Part shown: one piece after another, positions 49,996 to 59,058 of the stretch
Layout: every line of letters starts with the position of its first letter
How positions within the stretch are numbered: position 1 is the first letter of the stretch
Assembly (NCBI RefSeq): GCF_004023625.1
Contig: NZ_RPDJ01000042.1
Coordinates: 28,987 to 92,986, forward strand
DNA: 64,000 nt
Origin: Streptomyces cavernae
GTDB lineage: Bacteria > Actinomycetota > Actinomycetes > Streptomycetales > Streptomycetaceae
Direction of reading: 5' to 3'
Program-made: the position numbers and the translations under genes
Notes under the pieces: model-generated
Told to the model about the DNA's origin: nothing
The model's input: the letters and a program-made list of their open reading frames with translations, nothing else
Databases searched by the model: none

Positions 49996-52518
49996 ATGCT
50001 TTACGACGCCTTGGTGGCCGAATCCCGCAGGAACGACTCGCTCGACGACGTGAGGTCCGTCGCGCTCGACCGAGTCCGCTGGCTCGTCGAGCTTCTGGAA
50101 CGTCAGCGGGCGGAGCCCCGGTGGGACGTCTCCGCGGCGTTGCGGGGACCGGGGGAATTCGAGCGCATCGAGGCGATACGCGCAGCGACCCAGGCCGAGA
50201 TCGACGGCAGGCTCGCCGCCTGCCCGCAGGAGGAGGGCAGGGCCGCGGCCCTGTGCCTGATGCTGGCCTCCCGCTTCGACGACGCGGGGTCCTGGCGGTA
50301 CGACTCCGAGATCAAAACCGTGGTCTCACGGGTGCACGGCTGGGCGCCGGAGGAGGTCGCGGTGATGCTGATCCGAGTCACGGAGTTCGACATGGGCTTC
50401 TGGTCTGCCGGTCCGCTGGGGATGGCGCTGACTGCCGTCGAGGAACTCGGCGCCGACGGCTGCCGTGCGGTCGCGCCCTGGCTGCGACACGCTCACGCGA
50501 AGCTCATGAGCGGCGATGCTCCCGCGCACCAGCACGGGCCGCTCGTCAAACGCCTCCGTGCGCTGCTCGCGCGGGTGGACGAGGCGGACATCCCCGAGGG
50601 GCTGATCCCGCCGTACGCCCCCTGGGCCGCCTCGTTGCGCGACCGCGCGAAGACGTTGCCGACGCCGGAGCTGGCCGACCTCGTCCAGCACCTGGCGGGT
50701 CTGTCCGGGCCGCGTCCCTCGCAGCGGTGGCGGCGGACGTGCCTCACGCTCATGGACGCCGCCTCGGCGCGTGGCCCGGTGGCCGAGACCCTTCGGGCAC
50801 TGGCCGAGGACGATCCGCTGTGCAGTCGGCGAGGCGGCCCGCACACCGGTTGGAGCTCCGGCGCGTACCACTACCACTACCTCGTTCACCAGAACGACGG
50901 GGATCTCGCGCGTGGCGTCGTCTGGGCGGGCACACTGACCGGCGGCCCGACAGCCGTGCCGCACCTCGGCGCGCTCGCCCTGCGGACCGGCGGCCCCAAG
51001 GCCGACGTGGTCGAGGACCTCAAGCTCGCGGGCGCGGCGATCAACGCGCTTGCCGAGATCGACGACCCGGCCGCGCTGGAGACTCTGTGGCGGCTGCAGT
51101 CGCAGATCAGGCACCGGGCGCTGCTCAAGCAGCTCGACACCGCGCTGGTGACAGCCGCCGCACGGCAGGGGATCACGGCGGGCCAGCTCATCGAGCGCAG
51201 CGTGCCCGGCCACGGCCTCGAGCCGGACGGGTCGCTCGAGCGGGAGTTGGGCGGATACCGGGCGCGTGTGACGGTCGAGGACGCGATGACGGTGCGGCTC
51301 ACCTTCACGGGCCCCGCCGGTCGCACTTCCCGTACGGCTCCGGCGGCGGTCAAGGACGGCTTCCCGGACGAGCTCCAGGAGTTGAAGGCCCTGGCCAAGG
51401 AGGTGCGGCGCACGCTGTCGGGGGAGCGCGCCCGCGTCGAGGCGCTGCTGTCGGCCGGGCGCGAGTGGCCTTACGACGAGTGGTGCCGGTACTACCGTGA
51501 CCACCCCGTCACCGGCACTCTCGTCCGCGGCCTGATCTGGGAGTTCCGACACGTCGAGGATTCCGACGGGGAATGGCGTGCGGTGGCACCGATGACCGAG
51601 CCGCCCGGCGAGCCCGAGCGCGTCCGGTTGTGGCATCCGATCCGGGCGTCGACGGACGACATCAGGGCGTGGCGGGAGCGGCTCGTCGCCGAGCGGCTGC
51701 GGCAGCCGTTCAAACAGGCCTTCCGGGAGATCTACCTGCTCACCCCGGCGGAGGAGGAGACCGGCGTCTACTCCAACCGGTTCGCCGCCCACATCGTCCA
51801 CTACCGGCAGCTCTACGCGCTGTTCAAGGAACGCGGCTGGCAGGCCAACTTCCTCGGCAGGCACGACGGCGGCTACGAAGGGGAGGCGCGGGCCGAGTTC
51901 GGCGACGGCGAGTGGCGGGCGTGCTTCCACCACGAGCCCGCCGAGGACGACTTCGCCGACTACGCGCCCGACCACGCCGCGACGGACCAGGTCCGCTTCG
52001 AGCGGCGGGACGGCCGGCGCTGGCGGGAGGTTCCCTTGGCGGAGGTACCCCCGCTGGTGTTCAGCGAGGCGATGCGGGACGTCGATCTGTTCGTGGGCGT
52101 GACCTCGATCGCCGCCGATCCCGACTGGACCGACCGGGGCGAGGACCGCTACGCCGCGTACTGGCGGACGGCCACGTTCGGTGCCCTGACGGCGAGCGCC
52201 GAGGTCCGCCGTGAGGCCCTGGAACGGCTCCTGCCGCGCCTGAAGATCGCCGACCGGTGCACGCTCGACGGGCGCTTCCTGACCGTCCGCGGGGACCTGG
52301 GCACGTACAAGATCCACCTGGGCTCGGCCAACATCCTGATGGAACCGGACGACGCCTACCTGTGCATCGTCCCGTCACATGGCAAGGGCGACGGCAAGGT
52401 CTTCCTGCCGTTCGAGGACGAACGGCTCTCACTGATCCTCAGTAAGGCATTCCTACTGGCCGCCGACACGAACATCACCGACGAGTCCATTCTCGCCCAG
52501 ATCAAGCGAGGCGCCTGA
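49996..52518 (+). CDS. DUF4132 (MolR-like) protein
   Basis: The 840-aa product has an N-terminal helical region with HEAT-like units and a C-terminal DUF4132 domain from about 530: IWEFRHVEDSDGEWRAVAPM, RLWHPIRASTDDIRAWRERLV, FKQAFREIYLLTPAEEETGVYSNRFAAHIVHYRQLYALFKERGW and KIHLGSANILMEPDDAYLCIVP. Function unknown; often near SWIM and WGR genes. ATG 49996 lacks a good ribosome site; GTG 49927 is an alternative start. Confidence 0.8.
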   Translation: MLYDALVAESRRNDSLDDVRSVALDRVRWLVELLERQRAEPRWDVSAALRGPGEFERIEAIRAATQAEIDGRLAACPQEEGRAAALCLMLASRFDDAGSWRYDSEIKTVVSRVHGWAPEEVAVMLIRVTEFDMGFWSAGPLGMALTAVEELGADGCRAVAPWLRHAHAKLMSGDAPAHQHGPLVKRLRALLARVDEADIPEGLIPPYAPWAASLRDRAKTLPTPELADLVQHLAGLSGPRPSQRWRRTCLTLMDAASARGPVAETLRALAEDDPLCSRRGGPHTGWSSGAYHYHYLVHQNDGDLARGVVWAGTLTGGPTAVPHLGALALRTGGPKADVVEDLKLAGAAINALAEIDDPAALETLWRLQSQIRHRALLKQLDTALVTAAARQGITAGQLIERSVPGHGLEPDGSLERELGGYRARVTVEDAMTVRLTFTGPAGRTSRTAPAAVKDGFPDELQELKALAKEVRRTLSGERARVEALLSAGREWPYDEWCRYYRDHPVTGTLVRGLIWEFRHVEDSDGEWRAVAPMTEPPGEPERVRLWHPIRASTDDIRAWRERLVAERLRQPFKQAFREIYLLTPAEEETGVYSNRFAAHIVHYRQLYALFKERGWQANFLGRHDGGYEGEARAEFGDGEWRACFHHEPAEDDFADYAPDHAATDQVRFERRDGRRWREVPLAEVPPLVFSEAMRDVDLFVGVTSIAADPDWTDRGEDRYAAYWRTATFGALTASAEVRREALERLLPRLKIADRCTLDGRFLTVRGDLGTYKIHLGSANILMEPDDAYLCIVPSHGKGDGKVFLPFEDERLSLILSKAFLLAADTNITDESILAQIKRGA

Positions 52519-52606
52519 TGGCCACCGTGATGTTCCGGAACGAGACGGGACGGCAGGCCGCTCACCGATGCTCAGACCGGCCCCGACCTGCGCAAAGGAG
52601 GAGGAG

Positions 52607-52636
52607 ATGACGGTCAACCAGCCGGAACCTGGCTGA
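52607..52636 (+). other. Strong ribosome site with 9-codon ORF
   Basis: AAAGGAGGAGGAG leads directly to ATG and the frame MTVNQPEPG, then TGA. It is either a minimal peptide/leader or the 5' end of a gene cut off by the repeat that starts 34 bp later. Confidence 0.4.
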
Positions 52637-52669
52637 CCGTTAGCTGTCGGTTTGCCTGTAAGAGTGCAC

Positions 52670-52795
52670 TGAACTGCACTTGTGTCGCGCAGTTGAGTGC
52701 CCCCGGCAGGGGCTCGGAGAATGGGGAGAGGGAAAGCCGCTGACCGATTGCGCGCGGCTAGTGGTCCAGACGGCTGTGCAACTGAAGCGGTAGGC
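52670..52795 (-). repeat. Repeat module P1, copy 1
   Basis: CTGCACTTGTGTCGCGCAG to AAGCGGTAGGC, about 125 bp, also present at 61745-61880 and partly at 62935-63050. In the other copies it is followed directly by module P2; here P2 is found 3.2 kb away at 56003. Confidence 0.75.
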
Positions 52796-53063
52796 CGGGG
52801 TAGGGCGAGCCCCGTGCTCCACTTTGCTGGAACACTGTCCGCCTGCTCGTCCCAATTGGCCACCCCGCAGTCGACGGACAGTCTTCGGCATAACGGCCTT
52901 GGAACCTGTTGCAGGAGTTCAGGCCACACGAGACAGCAGCGGAAGGCATTGGGAGCGCGCGCGGGCAGGAGCACTTCGCGCTGTTGTTCTCCGGGGGGCG
53001 GAGGGGTGGGGGCGCACGCCCCCGCAGCGGTTCCTGTGCGGGGCCGACGGGGCGGGGGCGGGA
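52796..53063. other. Spacer right of repeat P1
   Basis: Gene-free DNA between repeat module P1 and the stop of the lipoprotein gene. It contains a run of Gly/Arg-coding GC-rich sequence near 53000. Nothing recognised. Confidence 0.4.
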
Positions 53064-53732
53064 TCAGCCGTTCGGTCCCGGGGAGTCGCTGACCTTGCCC
53101 ACAGGGTTGATCTCCAGCTTCACGCTGCCCCCGCCTTCGCCGACGGGGAGGGTGCCCGCCGGCCACTTCAGGGTGACGCTCTTGGTTTCGTTCGGGGGCG
53201 TCACCACGATGTTGGTCACCTGCACGCCGGAGCCGCCGCTGTTGTTGTACGGGAACGTGATGTTGAAGGCGGCGGCCTCGCCGTCCTTGAGGATCTCCGA
53301 CACGGGCTTTTCGCCGTTGCGGTCCACGGAGAGGGTGTCGCCCTGGGACGTCTTCAGGTCGACACCCGCGAAGCCGCTGATACTGCAGTCGCTGCCGCCG
53401 CCGTTCTTGAAGGAGACGGTGACGACGCCTTCCGTCTTGTCCGTGGTGTTGTCTTCGGCGGCGACTTCGAGCGCGTCGGTGCGGCATATGTCGACCTTGC
53501 CGTCGCCGTTGTCACCGGTGCTGGTGTCGGCGCCCTGGTCGCTCCCGCCGGTGCCGGTGTCGGCGCTCTGGCCCGCCTGGTCCGCGTCGCCGGTGCCGCC
53601 CGCCTTTTCCGCAGACGCAGTGGGGGTGGCGGCCGTGCTGTCCGACGCGTTGTCGTCGCCGGTGCAGGCGGTGAGTGAGAGTGCGGCCACGAGGCCGATG
53701 ACGGCGGCGACGGCCTTGCGGGTGTGCAGCAT
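53064..53732 (-). CDS. DUF4232-like secreted lipoprotein
   Basis: The 222-aa precursor has a lipobox LTAC near 20-23, a Thr/Ala/Gly-rich linker to about 75, and a beta-rich DUF4232-type domain (ICRTDALEVAAEDNTT, GVVTVSFKNGGGSDCSISGFAGVDL, then VTPPNETKSVTLKWPAG). It is attached to the outer face of the membrane. Ligand unknown. ATG 53732 follows GGGGGAA. Confidence 0.8.
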   Translation of the reverse strand: MLHTRKAVAAVIGLVAALSLTACTGDDNASDSTAATPTASAEKAGGTGDADQAGQSADTGTGGSDQGADTSTGDNGDGKVDICRTDALEVAAEDNTTDKTEGVVTVSFKNGGGSDCSISGFAGVDLKTSQGDTLSVDRNGEKPVSEILKDGEAAAFNITFPYNNSGGSGVQVTNIVVTPPNETKSVTLKWPAGTLPVGEGGGSVKLEINPVGKVSDSPGPNG

Positions 53733-54045
53733 GATTCCCCCGGGATGCGGTGTGGTCTGGGTGATGCCGTGGTGCGTGCTTCTTTGTATCGCTCAGTCAG
53801 TTACGGACCCTCAGCGATCACGTCCGCGTTCCGTCACAGGTGGGACCGCGCCCCCACGTGGCTGGTGGCTCCTCACGCACTCTTTGCCGGGTATTCGGTC
53901 CACTGACGGATCGGTGAGTCCGGGGCGAACTCGGTCTTCGGTTCGGCGCGGGCATGGTGCCGGCGGACGCAGGCGCCGATGGCCGCGTTCTGCTCGCCGT
54001 GGCTGCGGTGGTACCGGGTTCTCCTGGCGTGCCGGCGGTGGGGTG
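53733..54045. other. Spacer upstream of lipoprotein gene
   Basis: About 313 bp. The right end (54027-54046) matches the DNA next to the orphan gene tail at 45799. No gene seen; the lipoprotein promoter should be here. Confidence 0.45.
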
Positions 54046-55176
54046 TCACCGCAGGCCGTGGCGGTCAAGGCGTTGGATGAGGCCGGGGCGGCGCTGGTAC
54101 TCCTCGCGTAGGTTGCTGAGGCGTTGTCGGAAGTCCGTGCTCCGTCCGGTGTGGGCGTACGCGTCGCGCAGTTCCACGAGGAGGGTGACGGCCTGGTCGT
54201 AGGCAGTGGTCTTCTTGGTGGTGATGTGCGCCTCGATCTGCTGCCAGGTGGATTCGGCCTCGCTCGCGAGGGTGGTCAGGTGCTGGGCGCGGGCCGCGGC
54301 TCGTTTCTGTTCGGCGCGCTGTCGCCGTTCGGTGCGCCGTGTGTGGGCGGCGTCCAGGAGGTGGGCGGCGGAGTGGCGCCCGGGGGCGGTGGCCGGGGCA
54401 GTGGTGCCGTGCAGGCGGTGCAGGAGTTCGGCGTGCAGTCCTGGTTCCGGGCCGAGGGCGAGCCGTAGCAGCAGAGCGTCCTTCTCTTTCTGGGGCAGAG
54501 CGGCGATGAGCGGAGTGAGTTCCTTCTTGGTGGGTCTGGCCGACTTCTTGGGTGCGGCGGGGCTGGCCTGGGCCGCGACGGTCAGCAGGTCGTCGTCCAC
54601 GCGTAGGAAGTCCGCGAGCGCACGCTGCGGGGCGGTCAGTTCGCCGAGCCCGGCCGGGACGGGCGGCTCCGGGCAGGTCTGGTACTCCGCTTCGCCGTCG
54701 TCTTCGAGTTCCCAGGCGGAGAGTGCGGAGAGCCAGGCGAGGTAGAGGGGGCGCAGGTCGCCGGTGGCGAGTTCGTCGCGTACGCCGATGAGGGCGGCCA
54801 GTGAGTCGTCGGCGCCCTCGATCCAGTCGCCGACCTCGTCCTCGCTGGTCAGGTCGAGCAGGAGGTGGGTTCGGGTGGTCCAGGCGTCAACTTGGTGGTC
54901 CAGGCAGTACGGCTTCACCATGGGCAGGTCCAGGGCCTGCTTGGGCAGGCGGAGCAGCAGCCGGTGGGTGCCCCAGTTGGTGACGTACAGGTGGGCGTCG
55001 AAGTAGCGCTCGACCATGCGGCGCGGATTCCCGCTGAGGTCGCCCCAGTTGTAGGTGTTGGTGAAGCTGGTGGCGGTGATCCGGGCCCGGGTGGAGATTT
55101 CCCGCAGCTGCTCCTGTTCCTCGGGACTGAGCGGACGGTCGAGGGCCTGGAACTCGTAATACTGGTACTCGCTCAC
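54046..55176 (-). CDS. Hypothetical protein, 376 aa (Streptomyces YxYEF family)
   Basis: From GTG 55176: SEYQYYEFQALDRPLSPEEQ, then TSFTNTYNWGDLSGNPRRMVERYFDAHLYVTNWG, a middle with LTAPQRALADFLRVDDDLL and a C-terminal coiled coil (RRTERRQRAEQKRAAARAQ) rich in Arg/Ala. I recognise the opening as typical of an uncharacterised actinobacterial family, often beside SWIM genes. Its 3' end is duplicated at 45799. Confidence 0.65.
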   Translation of the reverse strand: MSEYQYYEFQALDRPLSPEEQEQLREISTRARITATSFTNTYNWGDLSGNPRRMVERYFDAHLYVTNWGTHRLLLRLPKQALDLPMVKPYCLDHQVDAWTTRTHLLLDLTSEDEVGDWIEGADDSLAALIGVRDELATGDLRPLYLAWLSALSAWELEDDGEAEYQTCPEPPVPAGLGELTAPQRALADFLRVDDDLLTVAAQASPAAPKKSARPTKKELTPLIAALPQKEKDALLLRLALGPEPGLHAELLHRLHGTTAPATAPGRHSAAHLLDAAHTRRTERRQRAEQKRAAARAQHLTTLASEAESTWQQIEAHITTKKTTAYDQAVTLLVELRDAYAHTGRSTDFRQRLSNLREEYQRRPGLIQRLDRHGLR

Positions 55177-55289
55177 ACTGCGGACCCTATCGCCGCCGCA
55201 CACGGGCTCCAGGCGGAACGTTCACGGCGGCAGTGCTGACCGGAGGCCGCACTCAAACGCCGTAACTACCTGACCGTGGACAGCCTGGA

Positions 55290-55549
55290 TGCCCCTGCTG
55301 GTCCTGACCGGTACCGCCCGGCTCTGGGAGCCCCGCCGCCTGCGGCTCCGGCTCTGCTCCACCGCCGCCCAGTTCGTCACCACCGGCCGCCGCCGCTACC
55401 TCCACCTCGCCGAGCACCGGCCCTGGCTCGACGTGACCGACGTCCTGGACCGGCTCCACGGCCCCCGAACCCCGGCTGACAAAACCTTCCCGCCCCTGCG
55501 GGCAACACGAGCCCAACGGAGCGTGGAACCCGGCGCACACCCGACGTGA
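55290..55549 (+). pseudogene. IS1380-family transposase, C-terminal remnant
   Basis: The plus strand reads LTGTARLWEPRRLRLRLCS, then TGRRRYLHLAEHRPWLDVTDVLDRL, the normal C-terminus of IS1380-type transposases. Catalytic parts are missing. The tail is frameshifted into Pro/Arg sequence. Confidence 0.7.
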
Positions 55550-56002
55550 CAGCCGGGCACCCAACCTGCCCAGACTCCGAAAGTCCCCACCAGTACTCAC
55601 CGCAAAGGGTCCGCCGGCAAGCTGACGAACCCCATGAATGATCGAGGCCGGCTAGCAAGCCTTTCACGAGGTAATACGGTCGTTGTATTCATCTCCGACG
55701 TAGTTCATGCGGTAGTTCGAACAATCAGAAGGTTGCAGATTCGAATTCTGCCAAAGTGGTCGCCGGCACGCACAGGTGAGAGGTCCCAGTAAGGTCCCGG
55801 CGAGATCCGGGGCTCTTGCGTTTCAGGGGCGTACAGCGCGAAGTGCCGCAACCGCCTCAGCCGGTACCACCCATGGCGTCGGACAGCTTGCCGATCGCTC
55901 ATCGTGGCGATCCGCCGAGCCGGAGGATCCGCTGAGCCGCCTTCGGGTGCACCTTCAGCGCCACAGAGCGAGCTGCGCGTGTGCCTCGTGTTCCGGACGT
56001 TA
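55550..56002. other. Gene-free stretch with tRNA-like T arm
   Basis: AT-richer than its surroundings. It contains the tRNA-like fragment at 55728-55750; no full tRNA or gene was found. Downstream GGTCCCAGTAAGGTCCCGG is a small direct repeat. Confidence 0.45.
55728..55757 (+). other. tRNA 3'-half-like fragment (T arm)
   Basis: GCAGA-TTCGAAT-TCTGC is a canonical T-stem/loop preceded by AATCAGAAGGTT, like a variable loop. No matching acceptor 5' strand or CCA is seen. It may be the attachment-site scar of an integrated element. Confidence 0.4.
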
Positions 56003-56170
56003 GGCGGTCGGCGCTTGGCCACAGGTTGAAGTCCTGGGGCAGAGTCGAGGCGCTCGGTGGAGCCCAGGGGCTCCACCGAGGTGACTACTTGTGTCCGGGC
56101 TTCTTCTCTGCCGTCTTGGTCATCCGGGACTGACAGGCCCAGCGGGCAAGGCCGGCCAGGCCCGCCACGG
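56003..56170 (-). repeat. Repeat module P2, copy 1, with orphan tail of small membrane protein gene
   Basis: The reverse strand ends ARWACQSRMTKTAEKKPGHK and stop (near 56090), equal to the C-terminus of the complete gene at 61967. The 90-bp downstream flank (CTCCACCGAGGTGACTACTTG and on to TAGGCGGTCGGCGC) also matches 61881-62055 and 63050-63235. Confidence 0.8.
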
Positions 56171-56190
56171 CTGGGCTGGGCACTCCGTTC

Positions 56191-58743
56191 TCACTTTCCG
56201 TAGACGGAGACCTCGTAGAGCCCGCGGGACCAGTCGGCGTCCTTGCCGTGTGCGAGGTCGAACGACTTGTACACATCGAGCTTGACGTACCGGTACGAAC
56301 CGGTCAGCTCATGGCTCTGGTGGCCGACCCGGTTGTTCTGGGTGTTGTCGATGAGTTCCGTCCAGCGTTTTCCGTCGGTGCTGGCGGAGACGGCGTAGCG
56401 GTGGACGTTGTCCGAACCGCCGACCGTCTTGAACGAGAGCCCGATCCAGGCCAGTTTGTTGCGCCTGCCAAGGTCGACCTGCCAGGAGAAGGGGAGTCCT
56501 GCGCTTTTGTAGTACTGCTCCGTGTCGTCGTAGACGCTGACGTCCCAGTCCTTGCCGTCGTTGGCCTCGGTGGCGTCGTAATGCCGGTAGATCCCGGTCT
56601 TCTCCTGTTCGGGTGTGGTCTCCCAGTCGCTCTGGCTCTCGGTGGGCGCGCCGAGGGCGGCACGGACCTTGGGAGAGGCGGTCACCGGCTTGTTCAGGGA
56701 GAGCAGCTTCCAGTCCGGCTGCTTGACCTTGCCGTTCTTGGTGTCGAGGTCGAGCCGCGGGGTGGGGTGGAGCCTCATCAGGCCCTTGCCGCCGTTGCCG
56801 CTGTCGCTGATGGTCAGGGGCATGGCCACGTACGTCGATTTCAGCAGGAGGTCCGGGCGCCAGCGGTCGCCGATGTACACGTAACTCGGCTTGCTGTCGG
56901 TGCCGATGTTGAGGATCTTGGTGGGCTGGGAACCGTATGTGGTGTTGTCGCCGACGAGTTGCAGTGAACTCCATGCCTTCTGGCCGTTGCGGTAGCCGTA
57001 CGCGTCCCGCGGCTCGCGGAAGCCTGCGTCCAGGTCCTCGGTACGGCCGTACTGGGCCTGGTTGGGGTACCAGCCTGACTGGTAGGACGTCATGAGGTAG
57101 ACATATTTGCCGCTTTTGCCGCCGTGGCGGACGAGGGCGGGAGCCTCGCGGTGCTCGCCGACATACATGTCGTACTCCTTGTCGGGCACCACGTCCGTGA
57201 AGGAGTCGTTCAGCTTCCACACCCGCATGTAGATGTGGTCCTGCGCGGTGACGAGGTAGGCCTCGCCGGTCTTCTCGTCCTGGTGGACGGTGAAGTCACG
57301 TGAGCCGTACCCGATGTTGTCGCCCTTCCGCGCGGGGGCCGGGTCCTGACCGTCCATGGTGTAGTACGTCTCCGCACCATAGGAGGGGGAGAAGATCCGC
57401 AGCTCCTTGTAACCGAAGGTGCCGTACGTGCCGGGGACACGGTTGATGACCGGTGCGAAGACGGGTACGTCCGAGGCGTTCTCGGCCACCTGGTACGTCA
57501 CCGACGTGACCTCGCTGGCCTTGCCGTCCTTCTCGGTGACCGCCTTGACGACGGTCCGTTTGCCGGGGGCGCCCGCCAGGGATATCCGCATTCCGTCGTG
57601 GTATCTGCGGCGCTGGGTGTTGTCCGGGGCGGCCGGGTCTGACCCGTCCGTCGTGAAGTACGAGACGGCGTCGGCGGTCGCGCTGGTGACGAACGCGACG
57701 TCCTGGCTGTTGACCAGCACCACCGACGGATCGGACGACTCCTTCAGCGTGGGGGACACCACCGGTGCCACCAGCTGATCGTGGGAGGTCCCCGGGTCAC
57801 CGATCGTGTACCGGGCGGTCATCGTGTCCGACGCCGTCGCCGTCGGGTACCGCACGATGTAGTCGCGCGTGGAGACGTTGTAGTCCTTCACGTACCGGTC
57901 GTACGCCGACGTGTCGAAGCCGGTCATCCGGACCGCCTTGGCCTTCACGGTCGTGTCGTGCGTGATGTCGTTCAGCTGGTACGTCCACGAGTTGCCGGCC
58001 TGGCTGGTGCCGTAGTCGTCGTCACCGACGTAACCCAGCTTCTCGGGGGTGCGGGCGTCCGGGGCCTTGTACTGGAGGATCTTTGCCGGATAGTCGGCCT
58101 GCACGGGCTTGTAGGCGTGCTTCTTGTTCGCGGTGTCCTTGGCCGAGGTGTCGAAGTCCTCGACCGGCTGCCCGACGCGGTCGCCCATCGCGTCCGCTTC
58201 GATGTTTCCCGCGCCGGGGCGGAAATGGCCCTTCGAGGTGATCGTGTAAGGGCCGTCGACGGTGCTGGAGGTCGCCACGAGGACTTCCGAGGCGGAGTAG
58301 TCCGCGGCCATCTCCCAGTGGCCCCACAGCACGTACTTCTTCGTCTTCTCGTTGTAGAGCAGCTTCGGGCGCTCCACCTTCGCGTGGGTGAGGATCTTGT
58401 TGCCGCGGGTGTCCTCGGAGTCCACGGTGAGTATCTGCTTGACCTTCTGCCAGTTCTCCAGGTCCTTGGACTTGTACAGATTCAGTCCGTTGAACCGGGC
58501 GTTGCCCTGGGACTTGTCCTCACCCACCCAGTAGTAGGTGTCTCCTCTCTTGAGGAAGCCTCCTCCGTGGGCCTCGATGGGGTCGCCGTTCGTGTCGTAG
58601 TACGTCTGACCGTTCGGGATGGCGTCGTACTGGGGACGCGAGGCGACGCTTCCTGGTGCGGAGGCCCCCGCGACGGCGGGAAGCAGGCCGGTCAGTAAGG
58701 CGGCGGTCAGCACCACTGCCGCCGCCCTTCCAGGTCTGGGCAT
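56191..58743 (-). CDS. Secreted GH43-like glycoside hydrolase with chitobiase-type and F5/8C domains
   Basis: The 850-aa precursor has a signal peptide to about AGA-27. A GH43-type beta-propeller begins near 38 (YYDTNGDPIEAHGGGFLKRGDTYYWVGED). Between about 300 and 490 lie two chitobiase/FN3-like repeats, each with an YFTTDGSDPA or YYTMDGQDPA motif. Propeller-like blades resume (QAYLVTAQDHIYMRVW, MTSYQSGWYPNQAQYGRTEDL), and the end from about 715 is an F5/8 type C carbohydrate-binding domain. Resemblance is to exo-galactanase-like GH43, so arabinogalactan is a plausible target. A LacI-type operator lies upstream. Confidence 0.8.
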   Translation of the reverse strand: MPRPGRAAAVVLTAALLTGLLPAVAGASAPGSVASRPQYDAIPNGQTYYDTNGDPIEAHGGGFLKRGDTYYWVGEDKSQGNARFNGLNLYKSKDLENWQKVKQILTVDSEDTRGNKILTHAKVERPKLLYNEKTKKYVLWGHWEMAADYSASEVLVATSSTVDGPYTITSKGHFRPGAGNIEADAMGDRVGQPVEDFDTSAKDTANKKHAYKPVQADYPAKILQYKAPDARTPEKLGYVGDDDYGTSQAGNSWTYQLNDITHDTTVKAKAVRMTGFDTSAYDRYVKDYNVSTRDYIVRYPTATASDTMTARYTIGDPGTSHDQLVAPVVSPTLKESSDPSVVLVNSQDVAFVTSATADAVSYFTTDGSDPAAPDNTQRRRYHDGMRISLAGAPGKRTVVKAVTEKDGKASEVTSVTYQVAENASDVPVFAPVINRVPGTYGTFGYKELRIFSPSYGAETYYTMDGQDPAPARKGDNIGYGSRDFTVHQDEKTGEAYLVTAQDHIYMRVWKLNDSFTDVVPDKEYDMYVGEHREAPALVRHGGKSGKYVYLMTSYQSGWYPNQAQYGRTEDLDAGFREPRDAYGYRNGQKAWSSLQLVGDNTTYGSQPTKILNIGTDSKPSYVYIGDRWRPDLLLKSTYVAMPLTISDSGNGGKGLMRLHPTPRLDLDTKNGKVKQPDWKLLSLNKPVTASPKVRAALGAPTESQSDWETTPEQEKTGIYRHYDATEANDGKDWDVSVYDDTEQYYKSAGLPFSWQVDLGRRNKLAWIGLSFKTVGGSDNVHRYAVSASTDGKRWTELIDNTQNNRVGHQSHELTGSYRYVKLDVYKSFDLAHGKDADWSRGLYEVSVYGK

Positions 58744-59058
58744 GTCTGGGTCAGATCCCCTCTGTCGTGTGCTGTGCAGGCCGGATCGGTCGGTGCCCGG
58801 ACGTCATCACATCCGACGCCTGTTTACGCAAACATGCGTCGTGAGCATGGCACCGTGGGCTGATGTCGGACAAGGGGAGGAACGCCAGTTGTCCCTGTGA
58901 ACCGGCGAGTTGGCCCGAACGGACGCGTCTCACTGATCCGGCACGCGCCCTGAGCTGGAAAGGCGGGGCGGGTACCGAGCTGGCCGTTCACACTGAATTG
59001 CAAGGTCAGACGGGGTAACAGTCACCGCGGCTGCTACCCCCGGCCGTGGCGGTCGTCG
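58744..59058. other. Promoter region of GH43-like gene and spacer
   Basis: About 315 bp with the LacI-type palindrome at 58821 and no gene. Short open frames do not look coding. Confidence 0.5.
58821..58834. promoter_or_regulatory. LacI-type operator TGTTT-ACGC-AAACA
   Basis: Near-palindrome GCCTGTTTACGCAAACATGC (58819-58838), 78 bp upstream of the GH43-like start. Form and spacing suit a LacI-family sugar repressor, which is not encoded in this window. Confidence 0.6.

Noticed and set aside
50326..52317. 663-codon frame antisense to the DUF4132 gene
   Set aside because: Shadow frame without domain features.
55700..55760. Complete tRNA gene
   Set aside because: Only the T arm is convincing; no pairing acceptor or anticodon stem was found.
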